This document shows, in pieces, positions 9,098 to 17,742 of a stretch of 64,000 bases of DNA. This stretch comes from Gammaproteobacteria bacterium. GTDB taxonomy: Bacteria; Pseudomonadota; Gammaproteobacteria; Competibacterales; Competibacteraceae. Location of the stretch: contig JACKMZ010000005.1 of the NCBI GenBank assembly GCA_024235135.1, positions 169,252 through 233,251 on the forward strand. The letters run 5' to 3'. The notes beneath the pieces are model-generated. The model saw nothing but the letters and a program-made list of their open reading frames with translations. It made no database searches and was not told the origin of the DNA. Position numbers and translations under genes: made by a program. How positions within the stretch are numbered: the stretch's first letter is position 1; every line of letters starts with the position of its first letter.

Positions 9098-9285
9098 TTG
9101 AACAGGGCCGTCGTGCAGCCCAATCGTTGCCACTTCCAGAGTGAATTCATTCTTTGGGCGGTCCGTTGGTATTGCAAATACGGTATCAGCTACCGCGATT
9201 TAGAGGAAATGCTGTGTGAACGCGGCGTCGAGGTTGATCACACGACGCTTTATCGTTGGGTGCAGCGTTATGCTAGCGATTGTGC
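9098..9285 (+). pseudogene. IS6-family transposase, N-terminal fragment
   Basis: The translated segment HFQSEFILWAVRWYCKYG followed by ISYRDLEEMLCERGVEVDH and TTLYRWVQRYA is the N-terminal HTH part of IS6/IS26-type transposases. The similarity stops abruptly at about 9285; the frame continues to 9508 with sequence unlike a transposase, so the DDE domain is missing. No start with a good ribosome site and no terminal repeat were identified. It is a remnant marking the left edge of the accessory block. Confidence 0.75.
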
Positions 9286-9405
9286 AATCCATCTGGTGAG
9301 TGGGCAAGATCACGGTGGACTCGCGCGAGAGAAACGTTCACGCTGCCCCCTTTCTTTATCGAAACTCATTGCGATGGTAGGGAATCGAGAATGGCATTTC
9401 AAGAA

Positions 9406-9490
9406 CGCTTCTCGAGAAGCGCAAGGCCTTGATTTCAAATGTCGCTGCGGCGGGTTCAACCCACTTCTCAAAAACGACCGTTTTCGAGAA
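9406..9490. repeat. Two palindromes next to the transposase remnants
   Basis: 9406-9421 is a perfect 16-bp palindrome (CGCTTCTCGAGAAGCG). A second near-perfect inverted repeat has arms TTCTCAAAAACG (9465-9476) and CGTTTTCGAGAA (9479-9490), with one mismatch and a 2-nt centre. The two share the TTCTC/GAGAA motif. They lie between an IS6 fragment and a Tn3-type transposase end, so they could be a recombination or resolution site, or paired remnants of element ends. Confidence 0.6.
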
Positions 9491-9494
9491 AGTG

Positions 9495-9722
9495 AGCCTT
9501 GCCAATAGCTTGGCGTACGATTTTTTCCGTTTTCTGATGCAAGCCGTGCTTACGCAACTGCGCCAGGAAGGTTATTCCGTCCACGATAAGAACGTGGCCC
9601 GACTCTCGCCCTTGGTATTCAAGCATATCAATCTGTTGGGTCGATACCTATTCGTGTCGCCCGAAGCCGTCGCAAGGGGCGAACTTCGCCCCTTACACGA
9701 TCCGACCGCTGAGGACACTTAA
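9495..9722 (+). pseudogene. Tn3-family transposase, C-terminal fragment
   Basis: The last ~70 residues before the stop at 9720-9722 contain LSPLVFKHINLLGRY and ARGELRPLHDP. This is the C-terminal signature of one branch of Tn3-family transposases (LSPL..HIN.LGRY...GELRPL.DP). Only the extreme C-terminus is present; upstream sequence is unrelated. It is followed 13 bp later by a Tn3-like terminal repeat in the expected position at the transposon end. Confidence 0.7.
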
Positions 9723-9735
9723 GTCACCCAGGGCT

Positions 9736-9766
9736 TTAACACGCGGTTTCTGTTCCATTGATCCCC
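9736..9766 (-). repeat. Probable Tn3-family terminal inverted repeat (one end)
   Basis: Read on the minus strand the sequence starts GGGGATCAATGGAACAG and ends in GTTAA. This matches the Tn3 terminal-repeat layout: GGGG outer end, a TCA.TGGAAC core and a TTAA inner end. It lies directly after the transposase C-terminus, where a Tn3 end belongs. The outer GGGG is 15 bp from the stop codon of the Res-like gene. The partner repeat was not found in the window. Confidence 0.55.
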
Positions 9767-9781
9767 AAACCCCAAGCTCAA

Positions 9782-12505
9782 CTACGCCCTGACCTCAAAG
9801 CGCAGGTAATCGGTGAGCCGTTTCGACTCGTTGATTTCGTCGTGGGGCGCCAGCAGGTATTTCCAGGGCTGAGCGCCGACGCTTGCAGCGTGATCGGAGG
9901 CGTGTTTGCACCAGCGCATGGCGGCAGCAGCCTTGGCTTGTACCTCCTGGCTGTCGAGATTGGCGCGCGCCTTGGTCTCCACCATGAAGATCGTCGAATC
10001 GGTTTCAGCCACAAAGTCGGGGATGTACTCTGGCTGCTCGCTGCCGAGTTTGTAGTAGATCTGGAATTGTCCTTTCGCGGGTTTGAACCACTTCAAGGCA
10101 TCCCGTTCAAGAATCACCGAGAAACGGCGCTCGGTATCCGAATCAAACTTCTGGAGCGGATATAGGCACTTTTCAAACCCGCCGAACAGCATGGTCTTGA
10201 TGCGCCCCACATCCGCGACCGTTTCGCGGTAATGGCGTGGCGTCTGTCCGGCCGTGGCCGTGTAGTTGCAGGGCTTGAGTTCCGTGAAACCCCGGCTGAC
10301 CCGCACCTCGAACTCGGTGGCTTCCTCGAAAAAGTGCGCCATCATCTGCGCGTGGATTTCTCGCGCGATCAGACCGCGATACCGATCCAGTACGTTGACG
10401 GTCTCCGACTCGGAGAGGTATCCATTCAAGTGCTGAACCATTTGCCCCGCAAGGTCATAGAGCAGATCGGCGTGGGTGAAGTAGTCGATGTCGTCGAAGT
10501 CCACCAAAGCGTGGACGATGTAGTCCTCCGGGCGCTGCTCCTTCAGGCCGATTTCGGCAGCCAGGGTGAACTGCTCATGGGTGCGCAACATCTGCCCGAC
10601 GATCTCGCGCTCGCCCGGTTGCAGGTGAAGCGGACGCACATCCAGCATGAACGGACGAAAACCGGTCGTGACCTCGCCTTTGGGCACCACGGCAATGCGC
10701 GGAATGTCGATAGTATGCTGCACTACGATTTCCGTGGTCTTGGCCACCACGGCTGACAAATCGAGCGCGGATGCCGATTCATCGACACCCGTCAACAGAT
10801 TGCCCTGCATCGGTTTCAGCCGCTCGGCTACTTCCGCCAGAATCTCGTTCTGTACCTCCGACTTGAGCAGCGCGCCATGGGTCGGAACCTGATCCGGCTT
10901 GACCTCGTATTGGCTGATCACCTCCATGACCACCCGCGCAGCCTGTTTTTCAGCTTCGGTGGTGAACACCGGTGCGGTGTTGGATACGGTCGTACCGGAT
11001 GCGTCGGTCTGCACAACCGGAATGTCGGTCAAACCGAGGCGAGCGGCGGCTCCAGATTCCACTTTTACGCTGATCTTCCTGTCGTCGGCGCTTGGCGCAT
11101 CGAGGATGACTTGCTTCAGCCGGATCGGCGAATCGCTACGATTGGCCTCGTCGATGATTTCCTGGAACCGGTCGTGGGCGACGATGTTCAGGCGGTCCAC
11201 CGCCGCCACGCCGGTGCGCTTGCCGTAAGGCAGGCGTAGGCCGCGCCCGATACTCTGCTCGACCAGCGTGCGGGCGTTGGCGGCGCGCAGCGGGACGATG
11301 GTGTAGAGGTTGGTCACGTCCCAGCCTTCCTTGAGCATGTTGACGTGAATCACGATTTCGGTGGGTTCGTCCACACTCTCCACCGCCAGCAGGCGTGTGA
11401 TCATTTCTTCCTCGTCCTTGCCGCTCTTGCTGGAATCCACCTGAATGACCTTGCTGGCGTAGCGTCCTTCATAGAATTGTTCCGATTCGATCAGCGCCTT
11501 GAGTTGCGCGGCATGGGTGGTATCGCGGGCGATGACGAGCATGAAGGGTTTCACCGGCTGGACGCCGTTCTCACGGGCGTAGGTGAGCAACTCAACCTTG
11601 GTGGTTTCGTGCAGGCGCACGCCGTCTTGCAGCTTGATCTTTTCAATTTCTTCCGGCGTATGGGCTTTGGCGTCGAAGTTGCGCTGGGTGACCACCGCCG
11701 GTTCCTTGACGAAGCCATCCTCCATCGCCCGCGCTAATGGATAGTCCATCACTACATTCTTGAACGGCAGCGGACCTTTGCCGGATTCCACGAACGGCGT
11801 CGCCGTCACTTCCAAGCCGAACAAGGGCTTCAGTTCATTGATGGCGCGCACGCCGGCGCTGGCGCGGTAGCGGTGCGATTCGTCCATCAACAGCACCAGG
11901 TCGGGCAGATTGGCTAGATGGTTGAAGTAGCTGTCGCCCAGCACCTCGCGCATCCGCTTGATGCGTGGTTCCTTGCCGCCACGCACCTCGGAGTTGATCT
12001 TGGAGATGTTGAAGATGTTAATGCGCACGTCGTGGGCGAAACCTTGTGGCTGCTGGTCCACCGCCGCGCCGCTTTGGTCGTAGTTGTCGCCGGTGATGAT
12101 CAGTGGCGACTGCTGGGCGAACTCGGCAATGCCTTTGAACACGTATTTGGGCGTGTTGCGGGTGAAATCCGCGATCAGCTTGTTGTAGATGGTCAGATTG
12201 GGCGCGAGCACGAAAAAGTTGTTGATGCCGTGCGCCAGATGTAGGTAGGCGACGAACGCGCCCATCAGCCGCGTCTTGCCGACGCCGGTGGCCAACGCGA
12301 AGCACAGCGAGGGAAATTCGCGCTCGAAATCTTCCAGCGTGGCGAACTCAGCTTTCAACGTGGCAAGAATGGACGCGACATCCCGTTCATGGCTCAACAA
12401 CTCGGGTGCGGCAGCGAGCGAGCGCGCCAGTCTGGCGAGAGATTCGGCCTGAGGCGGACGCAATGACAACCGTCCGGTCACATGGTTTTGCACCCGCGCG
12501 TTCAT
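9782..12505 (-). CDS. Type III Res-like DEAD helicase with C-terminal PD-(D/E)XK nuclease
   Basis: About 907 residues, starting at the ATG at 12505 that overlaps the stop of the DUF1016 gene (ATGA). The frame is open further upstream, but that part is shadow sequence of the upstream gene. The Walker A is ATGVGKT (about 72-79) and the Walker B box is MDESH (about 207-211). Helicase motif VI is SIGRGLRLPYG. Near the C-terminus, YIPDFVAE followed by VETKAR gives a PD-(D/E)XK nuclease core like that of type III restriction subunits. It would translocate on and cut unmodified DNA with the Mod-like methyltransferase of the same operon. It is the last gene of the operon. Confidence 0.9.
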   Translation of the reverse strand: MNARVQNHVTGRLSLRPPQAESLARLARSLAAAPELLSHERDVASILATLKAEFATLEDFEREFPSLCFALATGVGKTRLMGAFVAYLHLAHGINNFFVLAPNLTIYNKLIADFTRNTPKYVFKGIAEFAQQSPLIITGDNYDQSGAAVDQQPQGFAHDVRINIFNISKINSEVRGGKEPRIKRMREVLGDSYFNHLANLPDLVLLMDESHRYRASAGVRAINELKPLFGLEVTATPFVESGKGPLPFKNVVMDYPLARAMEDGFVKEPAVVTQRNFDAKAHTPEEIEKIKLQDGVRLHETTKVELLTYARENGVQPVKPFMLVIARDTTHAAQLKALIESEQFYEGRYASKVIQVDSSKSGKDEEEMITRLLAVESVDEPTEIVIHVNMLKEGWDVTNLYTIVPLRAANARTLVEQSIGRGLRLPYGKRTGVAAVDRLNIVAHDRFQEIIDEANRSDSPIRLKQVILDAPSADDRKISVKVESGAAARLGLTDIPVVQTDASGTTVSNTAPVFTTEAEKQAARVVMEVISQYEVKPDQVPTHGALLKSEVQNEILAEVAERLKPMQGNLLTGVDESASALDLSAVVAKTTEIVVQHTIDIPRIAVVPKGEVTTGFRPFMLDVRPLHLQPGEREIVGQMLRTHEQFTLAAEIGLKEQRPEDYIVHALVDFDDIDYFTHADLLYDLAGQMVQHLNGYLSESETVNVLDRYRGLIAREIHAQMMAHFFEEATEFEVRVSRGFTELKPCNYTATAGQTPRHYRETVADVGRIKTMLFGGFEKCLYPLQKFDSDTERRFSVILERDALKWFKPAKGQFQIYYKLGSEQPEYIPDFVAETDSTIFMVETKARANLDSQEVQAKAAAAMRWCKHASDHAASVGAQPWKYLLAPHDEINESKRLTDYLRFEVRA

Positions 12506-13554
12506 TCCCTGTCTCCTTCGGGTTCTTCTTCGATCGCCCTGAGTTCGCTTTCCAGTTCCTCCACCGTCGGCAAGCTGGTCACCAGGGGTTCTGGCAAAGC
12601 GCGCACCAGTTGGTATTCGGCGACGCCGATGGGCTTGTCGATGCCGGACAGTGCGTATTCGGCAATCATCCGTTTTTTGGTCTTGCACAACAACAAGCCA
12701 ATGGTGGGCTTGTCATCCGGGGCCTTGACCTGTCTGTCCACGGCGGTCAGATAGAAATTCAGTTGTCCGGCGTGTTCCGGCTTGAAGGCTGTGGCCTTCA
12801 GTTCCACCACTACATAGCATTTGAGCCGCGTGTGATAGAACAGCAGGTCGATGAAGAACTCATCGCCTTCGACCTCCAGCCGATACTGGCGACCGACAAA
12901 GGCAAAGCCGCTGCCTAATTCCAGCAGGAATTTGGTGATATGCCGAACCAGTGCATTTTCGATGTCGCGCTCGTGCGCTTCGTCACCCAAGCCCAGAAAG
13001 TCGAACAGATAGGGGTCTTTCAGCGTTTCCTGCGCCAATTCCGAATGTGGCGCGGGCAGGCGGGCATCGAAATTGGTGACGGCCTGTCCTTGCCGTTCGT
13101 GCAGCCGATTGCGGATATTCAGTTCCAGCGTGACGCGCGACCAGCCTCCGGTGCGGGCTTGCTCAGCGTAATACAGCCGCAGGGCCGAGTCTTTGAGCCG
13201 CGTTAGCAGTAGCACGTTATGGCCCCAGGGTAATTGTCCAACGGACTGTTGGACAATTTCGGCCTCGCTCCAAGCTTCGGCGAAGGCCCGCATGTAGAGC
13301 AGATTGGCGCGGGAAAATCCCTTCATCTCCGGGAATGCTTCGCGCAAATCACGCGCCAGCCGTTCGATAACCTTGCTGCCCCAACCTTGAGCGGATTGCC
13401 GTTGCAGAATGTCATGGCCAATCTGCCAGTAAAGCTGGATCAGCTCCGCATTGGCCGCCAGTGCCGCACGCTGGCGGGCGGTCGCCACGCGCGCTTTGAT
13501 CGCCGCCAGCCATTCGGCGTAGTCCATCGGAATGGCTGCGCTCTTGCCGTTCAT
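12502..13554 (-). CDS. DUF1016 PD-(D/E)XK nuclease-family protein (YhcG-like)
   Basis: 350 residues. The N-terminal half (YWQIGHDILQRQ, GFSRANLLYMRAFA, QLPWGHNVLLL) is the DUF1016 N-terminal domain. The C-terminal half has a nuclease core with D236 in DEFFIDLLFY and the ELK motif (E251, K253) in CYVVVELK. Members of this family accompany restriction systems and mobile elements; their exact activity is not established. Start and stop both overlap neighbours by 4 nt (ATGA), so translation is probably coupled. The C-terminal ~35 residues are acidic. Confidence 0.88.
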   Translation of the reverse strand: MNGKSAAIPMDYAEWLAAIKARVATARQRAALAANAELIQLYWQIGHDILQRQSAQGWGSKVIERLARDLREAFPEMKGFSRANLLYMRAFAEAWSEAEIVQQSVGQLPWGHNVLLLTRLKDSALRLYYAEQARTGGWSRVTLELNIRNRLHERQGQAVTNFDARLPAPHSELAQETLKDPYLFDFLGLGDEAHERDIENALVRHITKFLLELGSGFAFVGRQYRLEVEGDEFFIDLLFYHTRLKCYVVVELKATAFKPEHAGQLNFYLTAVDRQVKAPDDKPTIGLLLCKTKKRMIAEYALSGIDKPIGVAEYQLVRALPEPLVTSLPTVEELESELRAIEEEPEGDRE

Positions 13555-13808
13555 CCGTCTTTTCCACGAGAGACCCCGACCTTCATGCCGGGGAGGGTGT
13601 CAAGTGTGGTGTCTCCAGCCGGCTTGCTGTCGGTGTCCTCACGCAACTCAGCGGCTGAAACACGCACCAGTTTGTGGTTCTTGACGACGACGATGGCTGT
13701 ATCGGTCTGAATGGCTGTCTTGCGCGCGAGCGCTGCGGCACGTTGCACGGCGATCAACGAGGCGCGTAGGTCGGGGTCCTTGGCTTTGGAAATATCTTGT
13801 GTACTCAT
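13551..13808 (-). CDS. Small protein paired with the zeta-like kinase (antitoxin-like?)
   Basis: 85 residues. It begins with the start codon overlapping the stop of the zeta-like kinase (ATGA) and ends overlapping the DUF1016 start. The middle (AIVVVKNHKLVRVSAAELRE) looks like a compact beta-hairpin/helix. The C-terminal third is polar and flexible. Its fixed position after a P-loop kinase of the zeta type suggests a partner or antitoxin, but this rests on context alone. No DNA-binding motif was recognised. Confidence 0.65.
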   Translation of the reverse strand: MSTQDISKAKDPDLRASLIAVQRAAALARKTAIQTDTAIVVVKNHKLVRVSAAELREDTDSKPAGDTTLDTLPGMKVGVSRGKDG

Positions 13809-14316
13809 GTGTTTTCTCCCCAGTCCAGCAGGACCGGATCAGTTCCAGAGTTATCGTACTTGGCCCAGGCATCCACGCGGAACTTGTAGCACTGGTCGAA
13901 ATTACGCAGCCCTGCAGTAAACCGGCGCTTGATCACGGGTTCCGGTATGGTGTGTCCACCTTGGCGGACGCGCTCGGCCACCCGCGCAATGGCTGCCTCA
14001 ACGCTGGGCAGTGCCAGAAAATACAGACTGACGCGATAGCCCACACCCTGCCAACGCTCGATATGCCGCAAGTAACCTAGGCCGGACAGGGTGGTTTCGA
14101 GCGCAAAGCTCTCTGCACGCAGGCCGCTATCTCATCGAGCATCAGACGTCCGGCCCGGACGGCGACCGCTTCAGGTGTAAACGGAGACAAGCCGGCTGCA
14201 ATCAGGTCCGCATTGATGAAACGCGGGCAATGCGCTTCCTCCGGTAGGAAGGAGCGCGCGAAAGTGGTTTTGCCTGCTCCGTTAGGGCCTGCAATGATGA
14301 TGACTTTTTTAGACAT
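13805..14316 (-). pseudogene. Zeta-toxin-like P-loop kinase, interrupted by a frameshift
   Basis: The N-terminal part (14316-14077) reads [19 protein letters not shown] with a Walker A GPNGAGKT, then [14 protein letters not shown], typical of the zeta-toxin/AAA kinase family. The frame then stops at 14077. Another frame carries the expected continuation, [11 protein letters not shown], then IERWQGVGYRV and the C-terminal RRFTAGLRNFDQCY, to 13805. The switch lies around 14110-14122, where the CAGAGAGC stretch fits a small deletion. Together the parts give a normal length of about 170-175 residues. The gene overlaps the Mod stop by 8 nt and the small downstream gene by 4 nt. It is either inactivated, a sequencing error, or translated by frameshifting. 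Confidence 0.85.
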
Positions 14317-16009
14317 CGTTTTCCGCGCCAGAGACCTCGTCGCCGAACAGATCGGCTGTAGAAGTATCCCGCGCCATTTTCCGTCCTCGCGTGGGCGGCG
14401 CTATCGGTGTCGGCGTCGGCTGCGCCATCGGCAGGTTAGCCACATTCAGGCTGTAGTCGTCATGGCCCCATTCACAGCGAGCCAGAACCATCTTGGGAAT
14501 CTTCTTCAGGGTCAGATTTGGCCAGCGTTCCGCCGCCTGCGCGGCGGTTACGCCGCGAAAGGCCGCGCAGCACACCAGCAAGCTTTGGTCGGAACCGACT
14601 TCCTCGGACAATGCCTGCAACTGCTCGGCGGATAGGTTTTGCGTGGTGACGTAGATAAAATCGCGCTCGCTGGAGTGGCCATGCCGCCACCAGCGGGTTT
14701 CCGATGGTGCGTAGTTGAAACCTTCCAGCTTGGCCAGCGCCTCGGCCAGCATCGCGGCGTTGTATTCGGGATTGATGACCGGATTGCCCCAGCGGTCGTT
14801 GACGATCAGGCTGGGTGCGAGCTTGTAGTAGCGAAAGCCGCCACCGCCTTGCCAGTCTACGGTTTTGGTTATGCCGCCCTGGTCCTCGCCGTCGATGACT
14901 TTCTTCAAACGCGGGATGATGTGGGTGTGGCAATGCTCGCCCAACTCGACCATGATCCAGCGGCGGCCCATTTTGTGAGCCACTGCGCCGGTGGTGCCGG
15001 AACCGGCGAAGGAGTCGAGGATGAGGTCGTTGGGGTTGGTGGCGAGAGTTATAACCCGCTGAAGCAATGCTTCTGGTTTTGGAGTGCTAAATGCGTCGTC
15101 TCCAAAGAGTTCCACCACCTCCCGCTTTGCGTCCTGTGTGTGCCCGACTTCCTCATAAGACCACCAGGTCTGTGGAACGGTGCCTTGCTTTACTTCGGAC
15201 AGGAATCGCTTGATCGCTGGGACGTTCGTACCATCTTTCCCCCACCAGATGCGACCATCGGCATCGAGCTCTCTTAGCTTGGTTTCTGAGACACGCCAAA
15301 ACATGGCGTTTGGTGGCCCAGAAATAGTACGACCACTTGGCGTAATAATCGGATACGTGCCCAAACTGTAGTAGTTACGTGCAGACAAATCGCCCGGTTT
15401 CCATGGGCCGCGAGGATCGTTATCGGGGTTCCTGTATGCGCGATCTTGCTTTTCGGTTCTTGGCATTAAGTTCGGCACCCATCGATCACCTGATTTTGCG
15501 AGGACCAGCACGTAGTCATGATCTACCGAAAAGTGCTTGGCTGTGGACTTGGGGGAGTAGTTCTTTCGCCACACGATCGTTGCAATGAAATTGCTGCGCC
15601 CAAAAACCTCATCGCACAACACTTTCAAATAGTGCGCCTCGTTGTCATCAATGGTGATCCACAGCGAGCCATCGTCCGACAGCAGTCGCCGGATGATCTC
15701 CAGCCGATCCCGCATCAGTCCCAGCCAGATCGAATGCTCCAACCCATCGTCGTAATGGGTAAACGCGCTGCCGGTGTTGTATGGCGGATCGATGAACACA
15801 CACTTCACTTTCCCCGTGAATTCCTGCTCCAGCGCCTTCAACGCCAGCAGGTTGTCCCCGAAGATCAGCCGGTTATCGAAGATGTCGCCGTCCGTCACCC
15901 GATGCTGGGCGTGATAGGACTTGTCGGGGTCTTCCAGCAGAATGCGCGGCTCCAGCTTGGGCCGTTTCTCCTTACCGATCCATGTCAGTTCGAGTTTCTG
16001 TTTGCTCAT
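14309..16009 (-). CDS. Type III Mod-like site-specific DNA methyltransferase
   Basis: 566 residues with the beta-class amino-methyltransferase order: catalytic DPPYNTG at about 74-80 before the SAM-binding FAGSGTT at about 334-340. The middle carries [13 protein letters not shown] and [15 protein letters not shown], both typical of Mod proteins. The region between the motifs and the C-terminus would contain the target recognition part. The substrate is probably adenine N6 in a short asymmetric site, as in type III systems, but specificity cannot be read. It starts 5 bp after the DUF262/DUF1524 gene and its end overlaps the zeta-like gene. Confidence 0.93.
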   Translation of the reverse strand: MSKQKLELTWIGKEKRPKLEPRILLEDPDKSYHAQHRVTDGDIFDNRLIFGDNLLALKALEQEFTGKVKCVFIDPPYNTGSAFTHYDDGLEHSIWLGLMRDRLEIIRRLLSDDGSLWITIDDNEAHYLKVLCDEVFGRSNFIATIVWRKNYSPKSTAKHFSVDHDYVLVLAKSGDRWVPNLMPRTEKQDRAYRNPDNDPRGPWKPGDLSARNYYSLGTYPIITPSGRTISGPPNAMFWRVSETKLRELDADGRIWWGKDGTNVPAIKRFLSEVKQGTVPQTWWSYEEVGHTQDAKREVVELFGDDAFSTPKPEALLQRVITLATNPNDLILDSFAGSGTTGAVAHKMGRRWIMVELGEHCHTHIIPRLKKVIDGEDQGGITKTVDWQGGGGFRYYKLAPSLIVNDRWGNPVINPEYNAAMLAEALAKLEGFNYAPSETRWWRHGHSSERDFIYVTTQNLSAEQLQALSEEVGSDQSLLVCCAAFRGVTAAQAAERWPNLTLKKIPKMVLARCEWGHDDYSLNVANLPMAQPTPTPIAPPTRGRKMARDTSTADLFGDEVSGAENDV

Positions 16010-16014
16010 GGGCG

Positions 16015-17730
16015 TCAGCTTAATTGCGCGATGCGCCAGACGGCGGTGGCGAACCGGGCAAGTTTGTTCTGGCGAGCGTCGATGCGCGCGGGCGTCCAGT
16101 CTTCATTTTCCTTGGCGAGTTCGAAAGTGAGTTTTAGGCCACTGGTTTGCAGCACCGGGCGCTTGTCGGCATAGGGCTGATTGGCGATGGCTTTGTTCTT
16201 GCCTGCTTCAAGCATGACCATGTTGCCCAGCCGATAGACGAAGTTTTCCAGATCGCGGTCGGAAAACGCCTCCCAGCCACCCTGGGGCGATTGCGGCAGC
16301 ACGTGCTCGATGGTGTACGTGGCCAATTCCTGGTCGAATTCCAATCCGCCCGCCTGCCTTTCCAGTTTGCACAGGAGGTAGCGCACGACTTTGGCGTTCC
16401 GGCTCTGCGTGGTTTTGATGCTCTTTTCGGCGAAGTCGGCGCGGAAGGCATCGTCGCTGCGGTACACCGATCTCAGGGCTTCAAGCGCGTCGCTTAGTGT
16501 TTGCGCTTCGCCTTTGTGCAGCTTGAGTGCAGCCGTGTGGTAGACGCGCTCCTGCTCGCCGGTATGCTGGGCGCCGATGATGTTGTAGCGAAAGGCGATA
16601 ACGACGGTGGCGCGCAACAGTGCTTCGAAATCGGCCTCCCCCAGCTTGCGCTTAGCGGCCATCAGCATGGGATAGGGCTGGCGCACGGAGAACATGCGTA
16701 GTTCCTGTGCACTCTGCTTGCATGCGGGCGGCCATTGCGAACCTTCGGGCTGGGTAAGCGCAAGGTAGGCATCGATGTCCTCGTCCATGTCCCGCAGGAG
16801 GACAAATACGGACTCCCGGCTCTGGATACGGCTGCGGATGGTTTTGAACAGTTCGGATTGCCGGGCGAAGCTTTGGCGGCTGTTCCAGTGCATGCGCAGA
16901 AAGTCCGGAAAGCTCTCTTGGCCGAGGCGGCCAACCATTTTTTCCCACCAGCGTTCGAGTTCGTTGAGTTCGTGTGCTGATTCGCCGCCCCGCGCGAGGA
17001 CGGAGAACAGGTAATTCTTCAGCAGGTCGGTGGCGGAGAGGCGCACACCACGGGCATTGAGCGTCTCGAACACCTTGTAGGCGTTGAGCTCGTCGGCGAC
17101 CGTGATGACGGTGAAGAAAAGCTTGTCGCTCATGGTGTCGATGAACTGCGCCAGCGCCCTGCCAAGATCGGCGTCATTTTTGACATGATCGCGCAACCTG
17201 CGCTCGAACCACTCAAAGCCTTTGCGCATGGCGTGGGTGGAAGCGGGAAACCCGCGCTGTGGCAGGTGGTCGGCCAATGTGACCAGATAATCGCGGTAAT
17301 AGGCGTCGTTGTTGCGGTTGAGCGAAAGCTTGTTGCGAGTGACGAGGGTGACGGGGTCGAGATAGCCGATGTAGGTGGCGCGTAACTGGTCAAGCCGCTT
17401 CTTGTTGTCCTCGGCGTTCTTGCCCTCCGTCACGAGTTTATTGAGCATCCGCATGGCGGCCAGCACGATGAGGCTCAGGGTGGTGAGCCGCTGTTGGCCG
17501 TCGATGACTTCGAATTCCCGATTGTCATCGGTCTGCAAAACAAGATAACCCATGTAGTGCGCAGGCTCGCCGCCGGGCGGCAGTGTGCCGAGCAGGTCTG
17601 CCCAAAGGTCTTCCCAGTGTTCTTCGTCCCAGGAGTAATCGCGCTGGAAACGGGGGATGCGATAGGTCAAACCGTTACCGAGTAATTCGCGGTAGGTGCG
17701 GTTGGCAGTGCTGAAATTAGTTGCGGCCAT
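16015..17730 (-). CDS. DUF262/DUF1524 protein (GmrSD-like)
   Basis: 571 residues. The N-terminal DUF262 domain shows YRIPRFQRDYSW (about 23-34) and the signature IDGQQRLTTL (about 76-85). The C-terminal DUF1524 domain has IEHVLPQSPQGGW followed by the N-containing stretch RLGNMVML, an HNH-like nuclease arrangement. In GmrSD enzymes DUF262 is an NTP-using domain and DUF1524 the nuclease acting on modified phage DNA. Here it is embedded between a helicase and a methyltransferase. It lies 12 bp after the helicase and 5 bp before the Mod gene, so it is part of the operon. Confidence 0.92.
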   Translation of the reverse strand: MAATNFSTANRTYRELLGNGLTYRIPRFQRDYSWDEEHWEDLWADLLGTLPPGGEPAHYMGYLVLQTDDNREFEVIDGQQRLTTLSLIVLAAMRMLNKLVTEGKNAEDNKKRLDQLRATYIGYLDPVTLVTRNKLSLNRNNDAYYRDYLVTLADHLPQRGFPASTHAMRKGFEWFERRLRDHVKNDADLGRALAQFIDTMSDKLFFTVITVADELNAYKVFETLNARGVRLSATDLLKNYLFSVLARGGESAHELNELERWWEKMVGRLGQESFPDFLRMHWNSRQSFARQSELFKTIRSRIQSRESVFVLLRDMDEDIDAYLALTQPEGSQWPPACKQSAQELRMFSVRQPYPMLMAAKRKLGEADFEALLRATVVIAFRYNIIGAQHTGEQERVYHTAALKLHKGEAQTLSDALEALRSVYRSDDAFRADFAEKSIKTTQSRNAKVVRYLLCKLERQAGGLEFDQELATYTIEHVLPQSPQGGWEAFSDRDLENFVYRLGNMVMLEAGKNKAIANQPYADKRPVLQTSGLKLTFELAKENEDWTPARIDARQNKLARFATAVWRIAQLS

Positions 17731-17742
17731 GTGTGTATCTTC

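Noticed and set aside
9782..16009. Calling the operon a simple type III restriction system
   Set aside because: Mod and Res are separated by three other genes, and two further large enzymes belong to the same unit.
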